Assembly: GCA_037179385.1 (NCBI GenBank)
Contig: CM074190.1
Span: 11,738,206-11,802,205, forward strand
Length of the DNA: 64,000 nt
Direction of reading: 5' to 3'
DNA from: Holothuria scabra
Lineage: Eukaryota; Echinodermata; Holothuroidea; Aspidochirotida; Holothuriidae
A program made the position numbers and the translations under genes. The notes under the pieces are model-generated. The model was not told the origin of the DNA, searched no databases, and saw only the letters and a program-made list of their open reading frames with translations. Positions 47,148-59,400 of this stretch are shown here, in pieces (positions within the stretch are counted from its first letter, which is position 1; every line of letters begins with the position of its first letter).

Positions 47148-50100
47148 GTACAGTGCATATATATTTCATATATTGTCTTTTCTATCATATGCTAAAGAAA
47201 ATACTGTTAGATATCAGGTCAGGCCTAACAGTCCCATTCCTCACTGTCTATAAATATAGAATTCAAGATACACAATAATATCATGCCAAATTTGTTAGAA
47301 GTGATTTTAAAGACCATTGAACATGAATGTATTTTTGTGTCAACCAGATAAAAAATTTCTCCCCATAAGCCAAGCCACCTCTTACAAAAGGTGGGGAAAA
47401 CCGTAAGCATATAATCCCCTATCCCAGGGAGATATCTTTCTAAAATGCACTAAAAGTAACATTTACTGTGTGAGTTCGAGGTGTAGAAGGTGTAATGGTC
47501 CCAAAATAATTTCCCCCTCCCCCCTCAGCACCATCCTGGACATATGTTTCCTTGAATGAAAAATCCTTCCATTCTATATCAAAGTTTTCTTCCAATTACC
47601 AAACCTTCCTTTAAAGCTAGGAGCTTCCCAGGTTTCTCAATGTTTTGTTTTTTTTTCACTGGAGGATTATTCAGATATCCGTTTTATTTTAAAGGATCAT
47701 GATATTATGATTCTACAATTTTTTTACAAGCAGTAGTCAACAAGGAGGCGGAGGAGTAAAGATAAGGTATTTCAAAGCTGTGTCAAGGTAGTAATTTATA
47801 CATTCCTGATACATTATCAGCTCAACCCCCAATATGGGTAGAGCCTACTGTATGTGGTACTGTGGGGTGAAATGCCTGTCTCTCTCTTCAAAAGCTGTCA
47901 TCATCTGCAATAGCTGGTCAATTTTTGTGAAATTTGCAGTGAAGGTGTCATATTTAGGATGGCAGTAAATTTTGTGATTGGAGTCTCCCTCCTTTGATGA
48001 TTTGGTTATATTACATGGAACTCATCATCTCTTGTTTTCATGGTGTAATTGAAGCAGAAATCCTTGAATAATGTTGAAGATTTTCACTGTGCTCACTCAG
48101 AGCCTAGTGTTTATTCAGGAATATGCTTGGAATAATTTGTGTTAAAAGAGGCAGTGCAGTCACTTTAACTTGAATAAGTATAGTGTGACAATTCTTTTTC
48201 ATAGTTTCCTTGAAGAATCAAATTTACTCACAGTAACTGCATGGTTTTCCTTGAATATGCAAGTACCATAATAATATGACAGATACTTCAAAGAGAATAA
48301 AAAGAAAATTGTGAGATTTCGCCGCTGCTTCAAAATAAGTTTTGGGGTGACTGGTCTTGTCCCACACCAAGCACACTACTCACCATAGGCATACAGGGGT
48401 AATTTTCTATTGGGGGCAAGAGCATTTTTTGCCCGAATTATGTCACCTTTTATCATGTTTTGCCCAAATGGGCCAACTGCTTTTGGCCAAATTGGAAGGG
48501 GGAGTGCCCCACCTTGAACACCTATGCTACTCACATCATAAGTGTAACTCTGTCCAATGGCTAGGTGCAAAATGTCACATCATCGTAAGCCCAACATGAT
48601 TAAAAGATTTGTATAAAGTGTACACCAAATTTCCAGCATGGAACTTATTGCAGTGATTTTTATGAAACAAAGCATGCATATTTGTATTCTTGTATACCAG
48701 CTATCATATCTCACATGGCATCTGCCAGAAATGAAACCAGAGAACATTCATAAACCAGCTTTGAATCAAGGCCTCAGATATTTCCTGCTTTATGCTGACA
48801 TTATGTTTAAGCAAGTTGTATTCTTCACACGAGTAAGTGAAATGCATGCAGTAGATAGTGAGCAATTTTACTATTAGTATGTCTCTTAAATAAAAAAGGT
48901 ACCTCAAGAAAATTTGTTTTACTTAAATAGTGATTCCGCATTTTTAATTTAACTGATATTTTTCTGAAAGTAGTATGAACCATCTTATATACACAAAACT
49001 TTATTTGTTTATTAATATTTAAACATGTTTGCTTTCGTTTCAAGGGCTACAGTTCAAAGAGGCAGGTTATGCTACCAAAGATTTTGCAGAAATTGGCAGA
49101 GTTAAGGAGATTAATTTATGTATAGTCCCTTCAAACTTTGATACTTGTAAATTTCAATGGCACAAAGACGGAATGCCTCTCCTTCCTGATGACAACAATA
49201 TATCCTTCCTGGAAAATGGACAAATTCTTAAAATTGGTAATGTAGCTGAGTCAGATGCTGGTAAATACTCCTGTTCAGTGTTCAATGGGAACCAAACAAT
49301 TTCTAGAGAACTGGTGTTGGAGACTTATGGTAAGTTTAAGGAATTGCAAATACACTTAGGTATCCAAAGTCAAATTTGGGAGGGAGAGTTTTGTTTAGGA
49401 CATTGGTTTAAATCAAACCTACTGTATCAGTAATTTTTCCAGCCCAGAATTCTGTTTAGCCAGCTTACAGTAGGCTAGTTAGTCACTTAAAGCTTTACTG
49501 CTGAGTTTCTAAACCAATTAGATTTAGGCAAGAGCAGTTGTCTCAACTTGTCTTAGTGTAGTAGACTTTTCTGTTTCATGATTGGCTCTTGGAAGTCATG
49601 TGACAGTACGTTCCCTTCTTAAATTTATGTGAAATTTACTAGGAGCTGCTGCTTAGTTACATGCAGTATTGAAGTCATAAGAGATTATGAAAGATACAGT
49701 AAGAGAAATAAAAAGAAAATTTTGAGATTTAGTTGTTGCTTCAGAATAGGTTTTGGGAGACTGCTCTTGCTTTTTTTCCAGTTGTGGCTCGCTGGCCTAC
49801 GGTAGATGTTGCTAATTTGCTCATGCTAATGATATGCGATAGGTTTTTTGTTCATGTAAATTTGATCAAAGCGTTATTGTCTTAAGCTATTCCCTCTTGA
49901 AAGGAACTCTACACCTTCAATTTCAGTCTTCAGTAAACAACACCAAACAGATTATGAAAGGGAACCTTTACAAAGTAATCTATTGGAGTATTGATGAAGT
50001 TGATTTGACTAGTATCCTCAAAAATATGATATATATACAAAAAAGAAGAAATTCAAAACAAAACTCTAGAAGTTACTGTTCTATACAGTAGGTTTGGGTG

Positions 50101-53100
50101 ACTATCCCTACTCTAAGTCAGAATTTTGACATTTTGAATATTGAAAAAAATTCTATGAAAAGGATTACATTTGAGGATTGACAAGAAGAGATTGACTTCC
50201 AAAATCTAACCAAGCTGTTAACCTTATGCAAAGCTGTCTTCCCTGTTCACATTGTGAAAGAGACATTTTTGTCTACTACTGTATTTGCTTTTGAAGTGCA
50301 GTCAATGTTGCTTCCAATAAGACACAGTACATAATGGAATTTTTCTATTTTATTTTTCTTATTTAATTTTTCCTTTACAGAGGACTTTGATGGACCACCT
50401 CTCAATACTCAGTTTTCATTATGCCAGTTTCCTGATACTGAGGTAGGAGCAGACCATGTATCTGCAACATGCAAGTTTTATATAGAATCAAATCCACTAA
50501 ATGTGGTTTGTGACTGGAAAAAACAGAACAAATCTGCCCCAAAGGGCTCGGCTGAAGAATGGCTCTCTCTATGGTTGTTTTTACCTGATACCAAATATGA
50601 TGAAGCACATTGCAAAGGAAATCCTGATTTTCCTGTATGGTGAGTAGTGTAACAAACTGTATAAGAGTGCTTTGTGACATCACAATTTAAAACCACACCC
50701 ACTGCCCAGCAAAAATCATCGATGTTTTAGTACAACAGTCTTATGTGTAATCGTCTGCTGCTTCTCAGCTAGCTAGTGTACTATACAACTTATGCCCAAA
50801 TTGGGCGAGATGTGTGACATAACAAATCGATGCGTTTTTTTCTAAAGGCATTATTAAAAGGATTCCTGCAGCACGCACAGTTGCAAAATCTTTGACTAAA
50901 ATATTTGGTTTATCTCTCTCTTTACTGGCAAAGTTCCAGAAGCCTGAAAGTTGGCATTACTGCTCTATTTAAAAAAGGTGATAATTAAGACTCTTCCCAG
51001 AAATTATAGGCTGGTCAGTTTAACTAGTGTAGTGTGTAAATTACTTTAGAAAATTATTTGCTCATTAATGCATGGCTGATTACATGTGGGTGAATAGTTT
51101 GTTTAATGATAAGCAGTTTGGCTTTATTTCTGAGAGATCAACACTGCAGTTATTGAAGTCATGAACTTATGGATATGTGGACAAAGGTAATAGATAATGG
51201 TGGTTGTGTTGATGTTGTATTCAGTGTACATGTAGTTCATGAACACTCAAAGACTTATAAAGAAATTTAAGGCATTTAGTACCCAACTTATGAATTGGAT
51301 TGAAGATTTTTTAAAAATTAGGAAGTCTAAAGGTTAACGTTAATAAAGTTGAAAACAGTGAGAAAGCATTTACAAGTGGTATGTCTCCCCAGGGTAGTGT
51401 TTTTGGTCTTATCTTGTTTGTTGTTTACATGCTGTAAGTGATGTACCTACTGTAAGTGTGTGAATGGTATGGTACACCTATATATGTGCAGATGATACGA
51501 AAATATTTAAAGAAATTAGAAAAATGGATGATGTATAGAGAATCTTTAGAATGATCTTGATCTACTCCAGAGGTGGTTAGATGATTGTCTTTTGAACTCT
51601 CATCCTGATAAGTGCAAAGGTTAAACTGTTTCTCTGAATAGGTAACATTGTTCCCTAGCTTCCTTGGAGTTTTCATTTGCACAAGTAGTTTTGAAAAAAA
51701 TCATATTGTTAGAAGGATTTAGGATTTTTGGTAGACAGTGGTAGGGTTTGGTGGTACCTTGAAAATATTGGTACCGGTATTGTAAGACATACAGAACCGG
51801 TATTGAGACAGTACCGGTTCTCAACTCTCAGGTAGGGAAGTCGTGTGGGAAGGAACCTAAGCCACACTTGGCCCCATGTTATCCTGCACATTAACACATC
51901 TAGGTGTTTGATTGGGTTTTAACCATGCAGGAACCTCTGCTCTATATGTTTGTGTAAATATTTTAAGTACCGGTATTTTCTGGTACTGATGTCAGTACCT
52001 CCCAACCCTAGACAGTGGTCTTGGCTTTTTACAGTTCTCACATTCAGAGTCAAGTGAGCAAGGCATAGTATCGTGGGCCTTACTTGGTAGACACATAAAT
52101 TTTTAGACGAGCAACTCTTTAAGCTATTGCTGTAGGCACTGTTAAGGCTGCATTTGGAATGCTGTTCCTGTTTAGTCACCATATTATCAACATCCCATTG
52201 GTGCTGTGGAAAATGTTCAGAGGATAGCAACTAGGTTTGTTCCATCTTTAACCCTTTACCGTTGTGCTCCCATCGGGGCATATTTGCGCGCCTGGGAAGT
52301 GGGTGGAAAAGCAGATGTAGCACGCCCCCCATCGGCTCCTGTAGGCCATTGACCCCGTGACCTTAAACTATTGTCTCTCTCATTGTTGTGGCTGAATTTT
52401 CGGGTAGCTACTCGCAGTTTCGAGCTCTGCGTGAAACAGTAAAGATGGGTGACAGCCGAGCCCTCCGTATGGGTCCAAAAGGACCCAAACAATGGTAAAG
52501 GGTTAAAATAAGCCTGTGGAGTGTGTTTACTGCAGGGCTGATGCCACTGTCTCTGCGTGTGTGCACAGCCGAGTAGTGCAGGTATTTTAGATTAACCCTT
52601 TACCGTTGTGCTCCCATCGGGGCATATTTGCGCGCCTGGGGAGTGGGTGGAAAAGCAGACATAGCACGCCCCGCATTGGCTTCCGTAGGCCATTGACCCC
52701 GTGACCTTAAAAAATTGTCTCTCTCGTTGATGTGGCGGAATTTTCAGGTAACTACTCGCAGTTTCGAGCTCCGTGTGAAACAGTAAAGTTGGGCGACAGC
52801 CGAGCACTCTGTATGGGTGCAAAAGGACTCAAACAACAGTAAAGGGTTAGAGGATTTTAGTTATCTGAAAAGCTTAAAGGAACATTAAACTGCCAACTCT
52901 AAAATATTGGAGATTAAAGGTGACATGATTGAGGCTTTTAAAATTGTTTCATGTGTGTATGATAGAGATATTATTTGAAGGTTTCTCAAATTAAGAACAA
53001 TTACTTTTACTTGGTCACAGTTAGAATGACCTTAAGAGTTTTGTGATTTAAACACAAAAAATTTAGTTTTGTTTGTATGTTGTTGAAATTTGAAATGGCC

Positions 53101-56100
53101 TCCCTGAAAGTGTAGTTTCAGCTCCTACTGTTTTCTAGTTTGAGAAGGCCTTGGACAGGATTTGGACTGGCCAGAAGATTTTGCATAACTACTGTATAAG
53201 GCTGATCTACATGTCTATTGACTGGCTGGTATGGGAGTCAGCCATTATTTTTGATTGTCGCTGCTGTTGCAGATGGTACAAATGAAGGAGATATGCACAT
53301 AGAGGTCCCAGAGGTCTTCGGACCTGTGTCCACTTAAGTTCTTAAAGTAAAATGTTAATGTCCCTTGAGAACTTTGTGACAGCTGTGGATTCAGTCTACT
53401 TGTACTGAAGACTGCTAAGCAGGGGGCTTGTGAAGTCAGGTAGGCAGATAAGCCTTTACGCATGCTTGAACAGTCATACAGGTATGCTTGACCTTGTGAC
53501 CTGACTGGAAGTGCTGAATTCTTCATTTTGTCTGTCAGGAGGGAGGTTGTGTGTTTCTTCCTGTCATTGTTTCTTATTTGTGACTGTATGGCTGGTTGTT
53601 AAGGGGATCACCATACTACAGAGCCCCAACAGATATCAAGTACAGTATCTGTATTTACCATAGAAGTTGATCTAAACTACAGAGGCAAAATTGGTTATAA
53701 GCAATGCTTTTGAAAAACAAGTTTTCAGTTATTATCAAAGGGTTGCTATTTTTGAGTTACCACTTTTTTACTTTTTCTTAACTCATGTAAATATAAGTGT
53801 AATTCGATTTTTGGAAACGAGATATTTTGTCCTTTACAGTTTAAGGTGCATGTACCATTAGACTTCCTAGCATTAGATTTGAACTTTACAACATGAATGT
53901 GTAGAATGGAGGCAACGATATTAATTTAGTATAGATTGTTTCCTAAAATACTTCTTTGTATAGGTATTATGTAGGCACAAGTACTAAGAAATGTGGGTTT
54001 TAGATTGGAAATATGAGTTTCAGAAACCTTGCATAAAAAAATATTGGTTTTGAGGTTGGTAGTTGTGGAATTAGCAATGGTCATGAATTTATTTAAACAA
54101 CCCCTTTTCATACAATTTGACTTGTTTGTAGTTAGTCCTTCCTCCTACCTCCTTGACTGAACCGTAATTTTCTTTTAATTTACATCACTAATTGAGTATA
54201 TTACATGGACTTCCTATATACATGGACAGAGGATGTAACACATGCGTCCTATCTGTAGGTTGTCACCACCATCTGGGACAAAAAAGGCCAACCAAGATGG
54301 CTGCTGTGAAGCTATAATTTGTATGATTTGACAAAAACTCTGTAATATTTTAAGCAATAGTTAAAATTGAATGGGAAACAATATTATTTGTTTTCAAAAT
54401 ATGAAGTGATGTTATTGACCTTAACTTGTATTATTTGAAAATACTGTAACTTTCTTGCAAAATCTGTTGATTTACTTAAGCAAGTCCAAACTTTCACACA
54501 AAACTGTAGCAAACAGCCATCTTGCTACGTCTTTTCTCACATGTAGGGTAGCGACAACGTTCTGTACGGTATGTAAAGGAAGTCCATGGAATACATTATC
54601 ACATTTAATTCTTATTTTGAATTTAATGTGTGAAGAACAGTGTAGGTAAAATGTCACCAGATTTACTTCATAAAACAATCTTGCCCTCTAATTATTATGT
54701 GAGGGGTTACATATTCCACAATTCATTTTTAGCTCAAAGTCTTGTACCAGCATGCTGGTGTGAGCTATTTTGATCACGCAGCATCACTCTATCTACTGAA
54801 TCTCTCTATTGATCTGTCCACAATTTTTTCCAAATGCCTTTTCTTTCATTTACTCTCATGGACTTATTTGAAACTTTCTTTGAATTTATTTGACTAATGG
54901 GCTATCTGGGCAGTTCAGGAATTTTTTGCCCAAGGGGTCCTATGAAGGCTGTATGGCCCACTTTATGAAATCTTACAAAAATGCTTCTTCTACTACTTGT
55001 GCACTGTAGATGGTTTGTCATTCTGATGCTTTGGTTAGTAGCTCCTTCAAGGTGTTCAGGAATTTTGGATCTAAGGGCCATGACAGTCTCTTGGGTCCAA
55101 TTTGTGAATTTGTGAATTTGTTTGACATTTTCAGGGTTTTTGTTCTTTTTGATTTATTTGTATTTCTTATTCCAGTGGACAAGGATACTATCCAGAAAAC
55201 ACCCAGTATATTTACTTGTGCTTGACATTGTACAACATCACTAAGGCTGACTATGGCAACTACTTAATGACAGTTTCTAATACGCATCCCGTAGTAACTA
55301 ATTTTACGTTGGAACTCAAAGAAAAGGGTAGGTAAACATATCATTTTTTTATAAAGTAATATAAAAGAGATGTAATTTTCAAATTTTGTGGAAAAAGTGA
55401 TGATGCAATCAGCCCGGGTATATGACATATGGAGAAGCTTGGGTGACTCCTTGATGTCAGGTAACCCTTACCCTTAATGACCTAATTTTCTCACCCAAAC
55501 AGCTCTTATTCTCCTACCCTGCCTGCTTAAGCTGCTTTTACAACTGTCTTAAAATCATTCTCATCCAGAAACGATCTCAGTTTACTGCTTCAGGATGAGT
55601 TCTACAAGATTCCAATGTGTGTTAATCAAAACACTCTCAGTACAGTACATGCTGTGCAATATTAGCTTGCTGTCAATCAAAAAGCAGTGTCAATTGAGAA
55701 TTTCTATAGACTATTACAAAAAATGTAGTTTGGGGTGAGAGTAGACTGCCAGTGAGTTAAAACCAAACATACTAGGGTAACTTTATTATAAATACTGGCT
55801 TAACAGCAAACAAGGTGTATATGTGACTATGTCAGGCAATGTCAGAACAATACTGCATTGTGGCATCTTAAAATCTTTTTTATCAAACCTCACTTTTGTA
55901 ATGTCTAAGTGGGATTATCAAATTGCCAACTCCACTGCTGCAGATGTAATAATATAACTACATCTAGCTTCTATTCTACTAAGGTTGCAAACAAATACAC
56001 AGTGAACTGGGCAAGAATTCAAACAAAGCTCTCAGGCTGTCTGCATCATGCTGTGCATGTTTGGTGTGGCTGGGGTATCAAGAGGTGGGTATACGGTCAA

Positions 56101-56391
56101 ATCAAGTCTAAATATGTTATAGGGGTAGGCTTATTCTAAACATAAGCCGGTGCTATGGCCAAGTGGATAAAGGCGGTGGCATTTGAAGCGATAGAGCTTA
56201 GTAACCGGGAGGTCTGTAGTTCGATTCCTGGCCGCATCAAAGTAAGGTGGGTTTTTCATCCAAGAATCTACAGTTTTCCCATCTAAACTTTCAAAAAATA
56301 CCAAATTTGATCCAAATTGTTAAGTTGGTTGCCACCCGACGTTAAGTTGTAATTCATAAGCCAAAGGCTTATCATTATCATTATCACTATC

Positions 56392-56424
<33 letters not shown>

Positions 56425-59400
56425 TAATTGCTCTCTCACAACCTCTCGGTTGGTCTACACTTTTTTGACTTCTTCTCTTGTCCCTCAGACCTTTGGATCC
56501 TACCCGGACCCTGGGAGGTCAAGCATCCGTCTTAGAATGTGGGCACTTCCTAGTAATGCTGTCTTTATTAGCGGTCTAACTTCATGGTTGCCTGGTATCT
56601 GTTCTAAGTATGACTCGATGTTACTAGTGATGGCTCCAAGTGCTCCTACCACCACGGGGACGACTTTGGCCTTGACGTCCCACATTCTTTGTACCTCGAG
56701 TCGCAGATCCTGGTATTTCTTTATTTTCTCCACCTCTTTCTCATTTATGTGTGTATCGTTCGGCACGGCCACATCTACGATTTCTGCTTGTTTGCCCATC
56801 TTGTCCACTATTACCAGGTCTGAGATCACTATGTCTGTTCTTATTTCAAAGTTCCAGAGGATCTTGGACTTGTCATTTTCTTCTGTCAGATTGGGCTTGT
56901 GGAGCCACGTGTTACTGTGCTCCGTCTTAATTCCGTAGTGCTGACACACTTTATGGTGGAAGGCTGCTGCAATGTTGTTGTGTCTGGTTTTGTAGAGGCT
57001 TCCAGCAATCTTTGGGCAAGCAGTCGTTATGTGGGCGACAGTCTCGTCTTTCAGTCCGCACATCCTACATGTTGGGTCTGTGGATCTGTGGAGTATTTTG
57101 GTTTGGTGGCACTTTGTGTTTAGGGCTTGGTCCTGGTCAGCCGTTATTAATGCCTGCGTTTCAATTTTGAGCCCTGTGCCTTCCCTCAGCCATCAGTAGG
57201 TGTTCTCCAGGTTTGTGATCTGTGGGACCTGTCTACAATATTGCCCATGGAGTGGCTTTGTCATCCACTTCTCTTCACATTGTTTCTTCCATTCTGTCAT
57301 TGCTTCTTTCTTTGGTTTGTACCCGGTTAGTACCTCATTTTGCCACACAGCCTCTATCAGTGGGTCTGAGTCCTTGGCCTCCATGATGTATTCTTGGAGC
57401 CCTGCACACTGGAATGTTACAGTGGCCGCGACTTCTCTCAGGCCCCTTCCACCATTCTTCCTCAAAATGTACAGCCGGTGCACATCAGCTCGCGGGTGAA
57501 GTCCGCCATACATCGTTAATGTTTTCCTTGTCTTCCTGTCAAGTTCTGTCAGCTCATTTTGAGACCAATTTATTATGCCTGCCGTGTAGGTGATCACAGG
57601 TGGGTCGTATGCGTTGATGGCTTCAATTTTGTTCCATCCATTTAACCTGGACTTCAGTACCTGTCTCAGCCTTTTCCTGTATGTTGCCGTGGCCTTGTCC
57701 TTGACCATCCTCTCTTTGTTTTCCTTATTCTGTAGTATGCCTAGGTATTCGTATCCTTCATGTAGATCGGCATCCCTTATCTTTCCAATTTCAAGGTCAA
57801 GGCCCTCGGTCTACTTGATTTTTCCCCTTACGATGACCTGCCTGGCACACTTGTCCAGTTCAAACTCCATCCTGATGTCATTGGTGAATATCCAGACTGT
57901 TTCAACCAGTGCTGTCAAATCTTTTTCATTTTTGGCATACAGTTTGATGTCATCCATATACAGGAGGTGGTTGATTTTATGGCCTGTCGTGAGAGTGAAC
58001 CCTTGCTTGGCCTGGCAAAGCATATAGCTCAAGGGATTGAGAGCTACACAGAACAGGCGCGGTGAGAGCGCATCACCCTGGAATATACCGCACTTGATCT
58101 TGATGTTGGTTAGGTGTTTCCCTCCGCAAGTTAGGGCGGTGGTCCAGATACTCATTGAGATCTCTATGAGCCTCGTAATCTTTGGGTCAATCCGATGTAT
58201 CTTCATACTGTGCAGTATCCAAGAGTGTGGGACAGAGTCGTAAGCCTTCCTGTAATCTATCCTCCCCACTGCTAGGTTGGTGCGTCTCCTCTTTGAGTCA
58301 CCAGTCACGGTCTTGTCGATTAGTAGCTGATCTCGTGACCCTTTCTGTTCATGTTTATTATATATTTATTTATATATTATTATTATCGTTATCGTTTTCG
58401 TTATCGTTATCATTATCATTATCATTCGCATTAGCATTAGCATTAGCATTATCATTATTATTATTATTATTTTGGTGCCAGAAACTTGCATAGAAATCTG
58501 ATGAATAGTTTTCAAGATATGAGCAGGTACAGTTATCTTATTTTCAACACAAAGTGAACTTGAAGCAAGTACATACAGTATATCAAGTCCTTACATTAAT
58601 TGACAGTGTTTTCTTTAAATTTCATAACAATTTTCTCCTCAACAACCCCATGTTATCTGAATATGATTGCATATTGTGTCAGGAGAAATTTACAAACTTT
58701 CCATTTCGCACAGGTAGGTTCTATTCCCATTAACTTCAAGGTCAACACAACAGACTAGATAAAAAGATGAAACAAAAATTCTTAATTGACAATGTGAGGA
58801 AGTGATATATCCTTTGCTGCCAGCCAGTTAAGTTTGGAACACAAATCTAATCACTTAATTTACTGGTATTTCTAGAAGTACATGTCCTATTTAAATGGGA
58901 GTTTCACCAAATTATTTAAATTTAGCATCTCTTTCACTTTTGAATTCCAGGATTCATTTAAACTTTACCTTCAAATGTCTATACATGTGATATTTTTTCC
59001 ATCTTCAATTTGTGTTATTCGGCAAGGAAGGCCATGAGGTGAAAAAGCTCTTACTCAAATCAACTACCACTAACCGTCTTTTGGTGGCAAGTCTGGTTTC
59101 TATGTGATGATTGCACATACAGTTTACAACCATTCACCCCCTTTGAACAATAGAAATATGAGAAAATCCCATGGGCCCTTGGGATGGTTATAACCTGTCA
59201 GTGCCAGCATCAAATACTGCTCAACGGTCGGGTTTTAGACTGTTTAGTTGTTGGCAATTTGAGTAAGGATTATTCCATGTAATGGAACTCGAGTGGATAT
59301 TTTGAGTGACCATTTTATTAGGAAATTAAGGAACTTCCTTATGAATTGAGAAAAAGACCAAAGGAGCTGTCAAGTTGTTACACTTCATAGCAACCAAATT

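Larger units (their letters stand above)
50935..53230 (+). mobile_element. Degenerate CR1-like LINE with three nested MITEs
   Basis: RT blocks are recognisable despite many stops and shifts: NYRLVSLTSVVCKLL near 51003-51050, SPQG-type near 51390, the active-site CADDTKIFKEIRKMDD at 51488-51535, a HPDKCK block near 51605, and HLEC..V...YYQHPIGAVE, NVQRIATRFV near 52150-52240. It lies in the third intron of the receptor gene. The reading is split by the hAT-like MITE 51742-52010 and by two piggyBac-like MITEs. Confidence 0.75.

Noticed and set aside
48357..48599. 80-codon open frame upstream of Ig exon 1
   Set aside because: Lies within the intron between the signal-peptide exon and the Ig exon, no family resemblance, no splice fit.
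54196..54596. 8-bp duplication around the MITE at 54204-54588
   Set aside because: Flanks GTATATTA and GAATACAT align only with a shift, so no duplication is claimed.
56146..56240. Functional tRNA gene
   Set aside because: A and B boxes are good, but the acceptor stem does not pair and a SINE body plus microsatellite tail follows.
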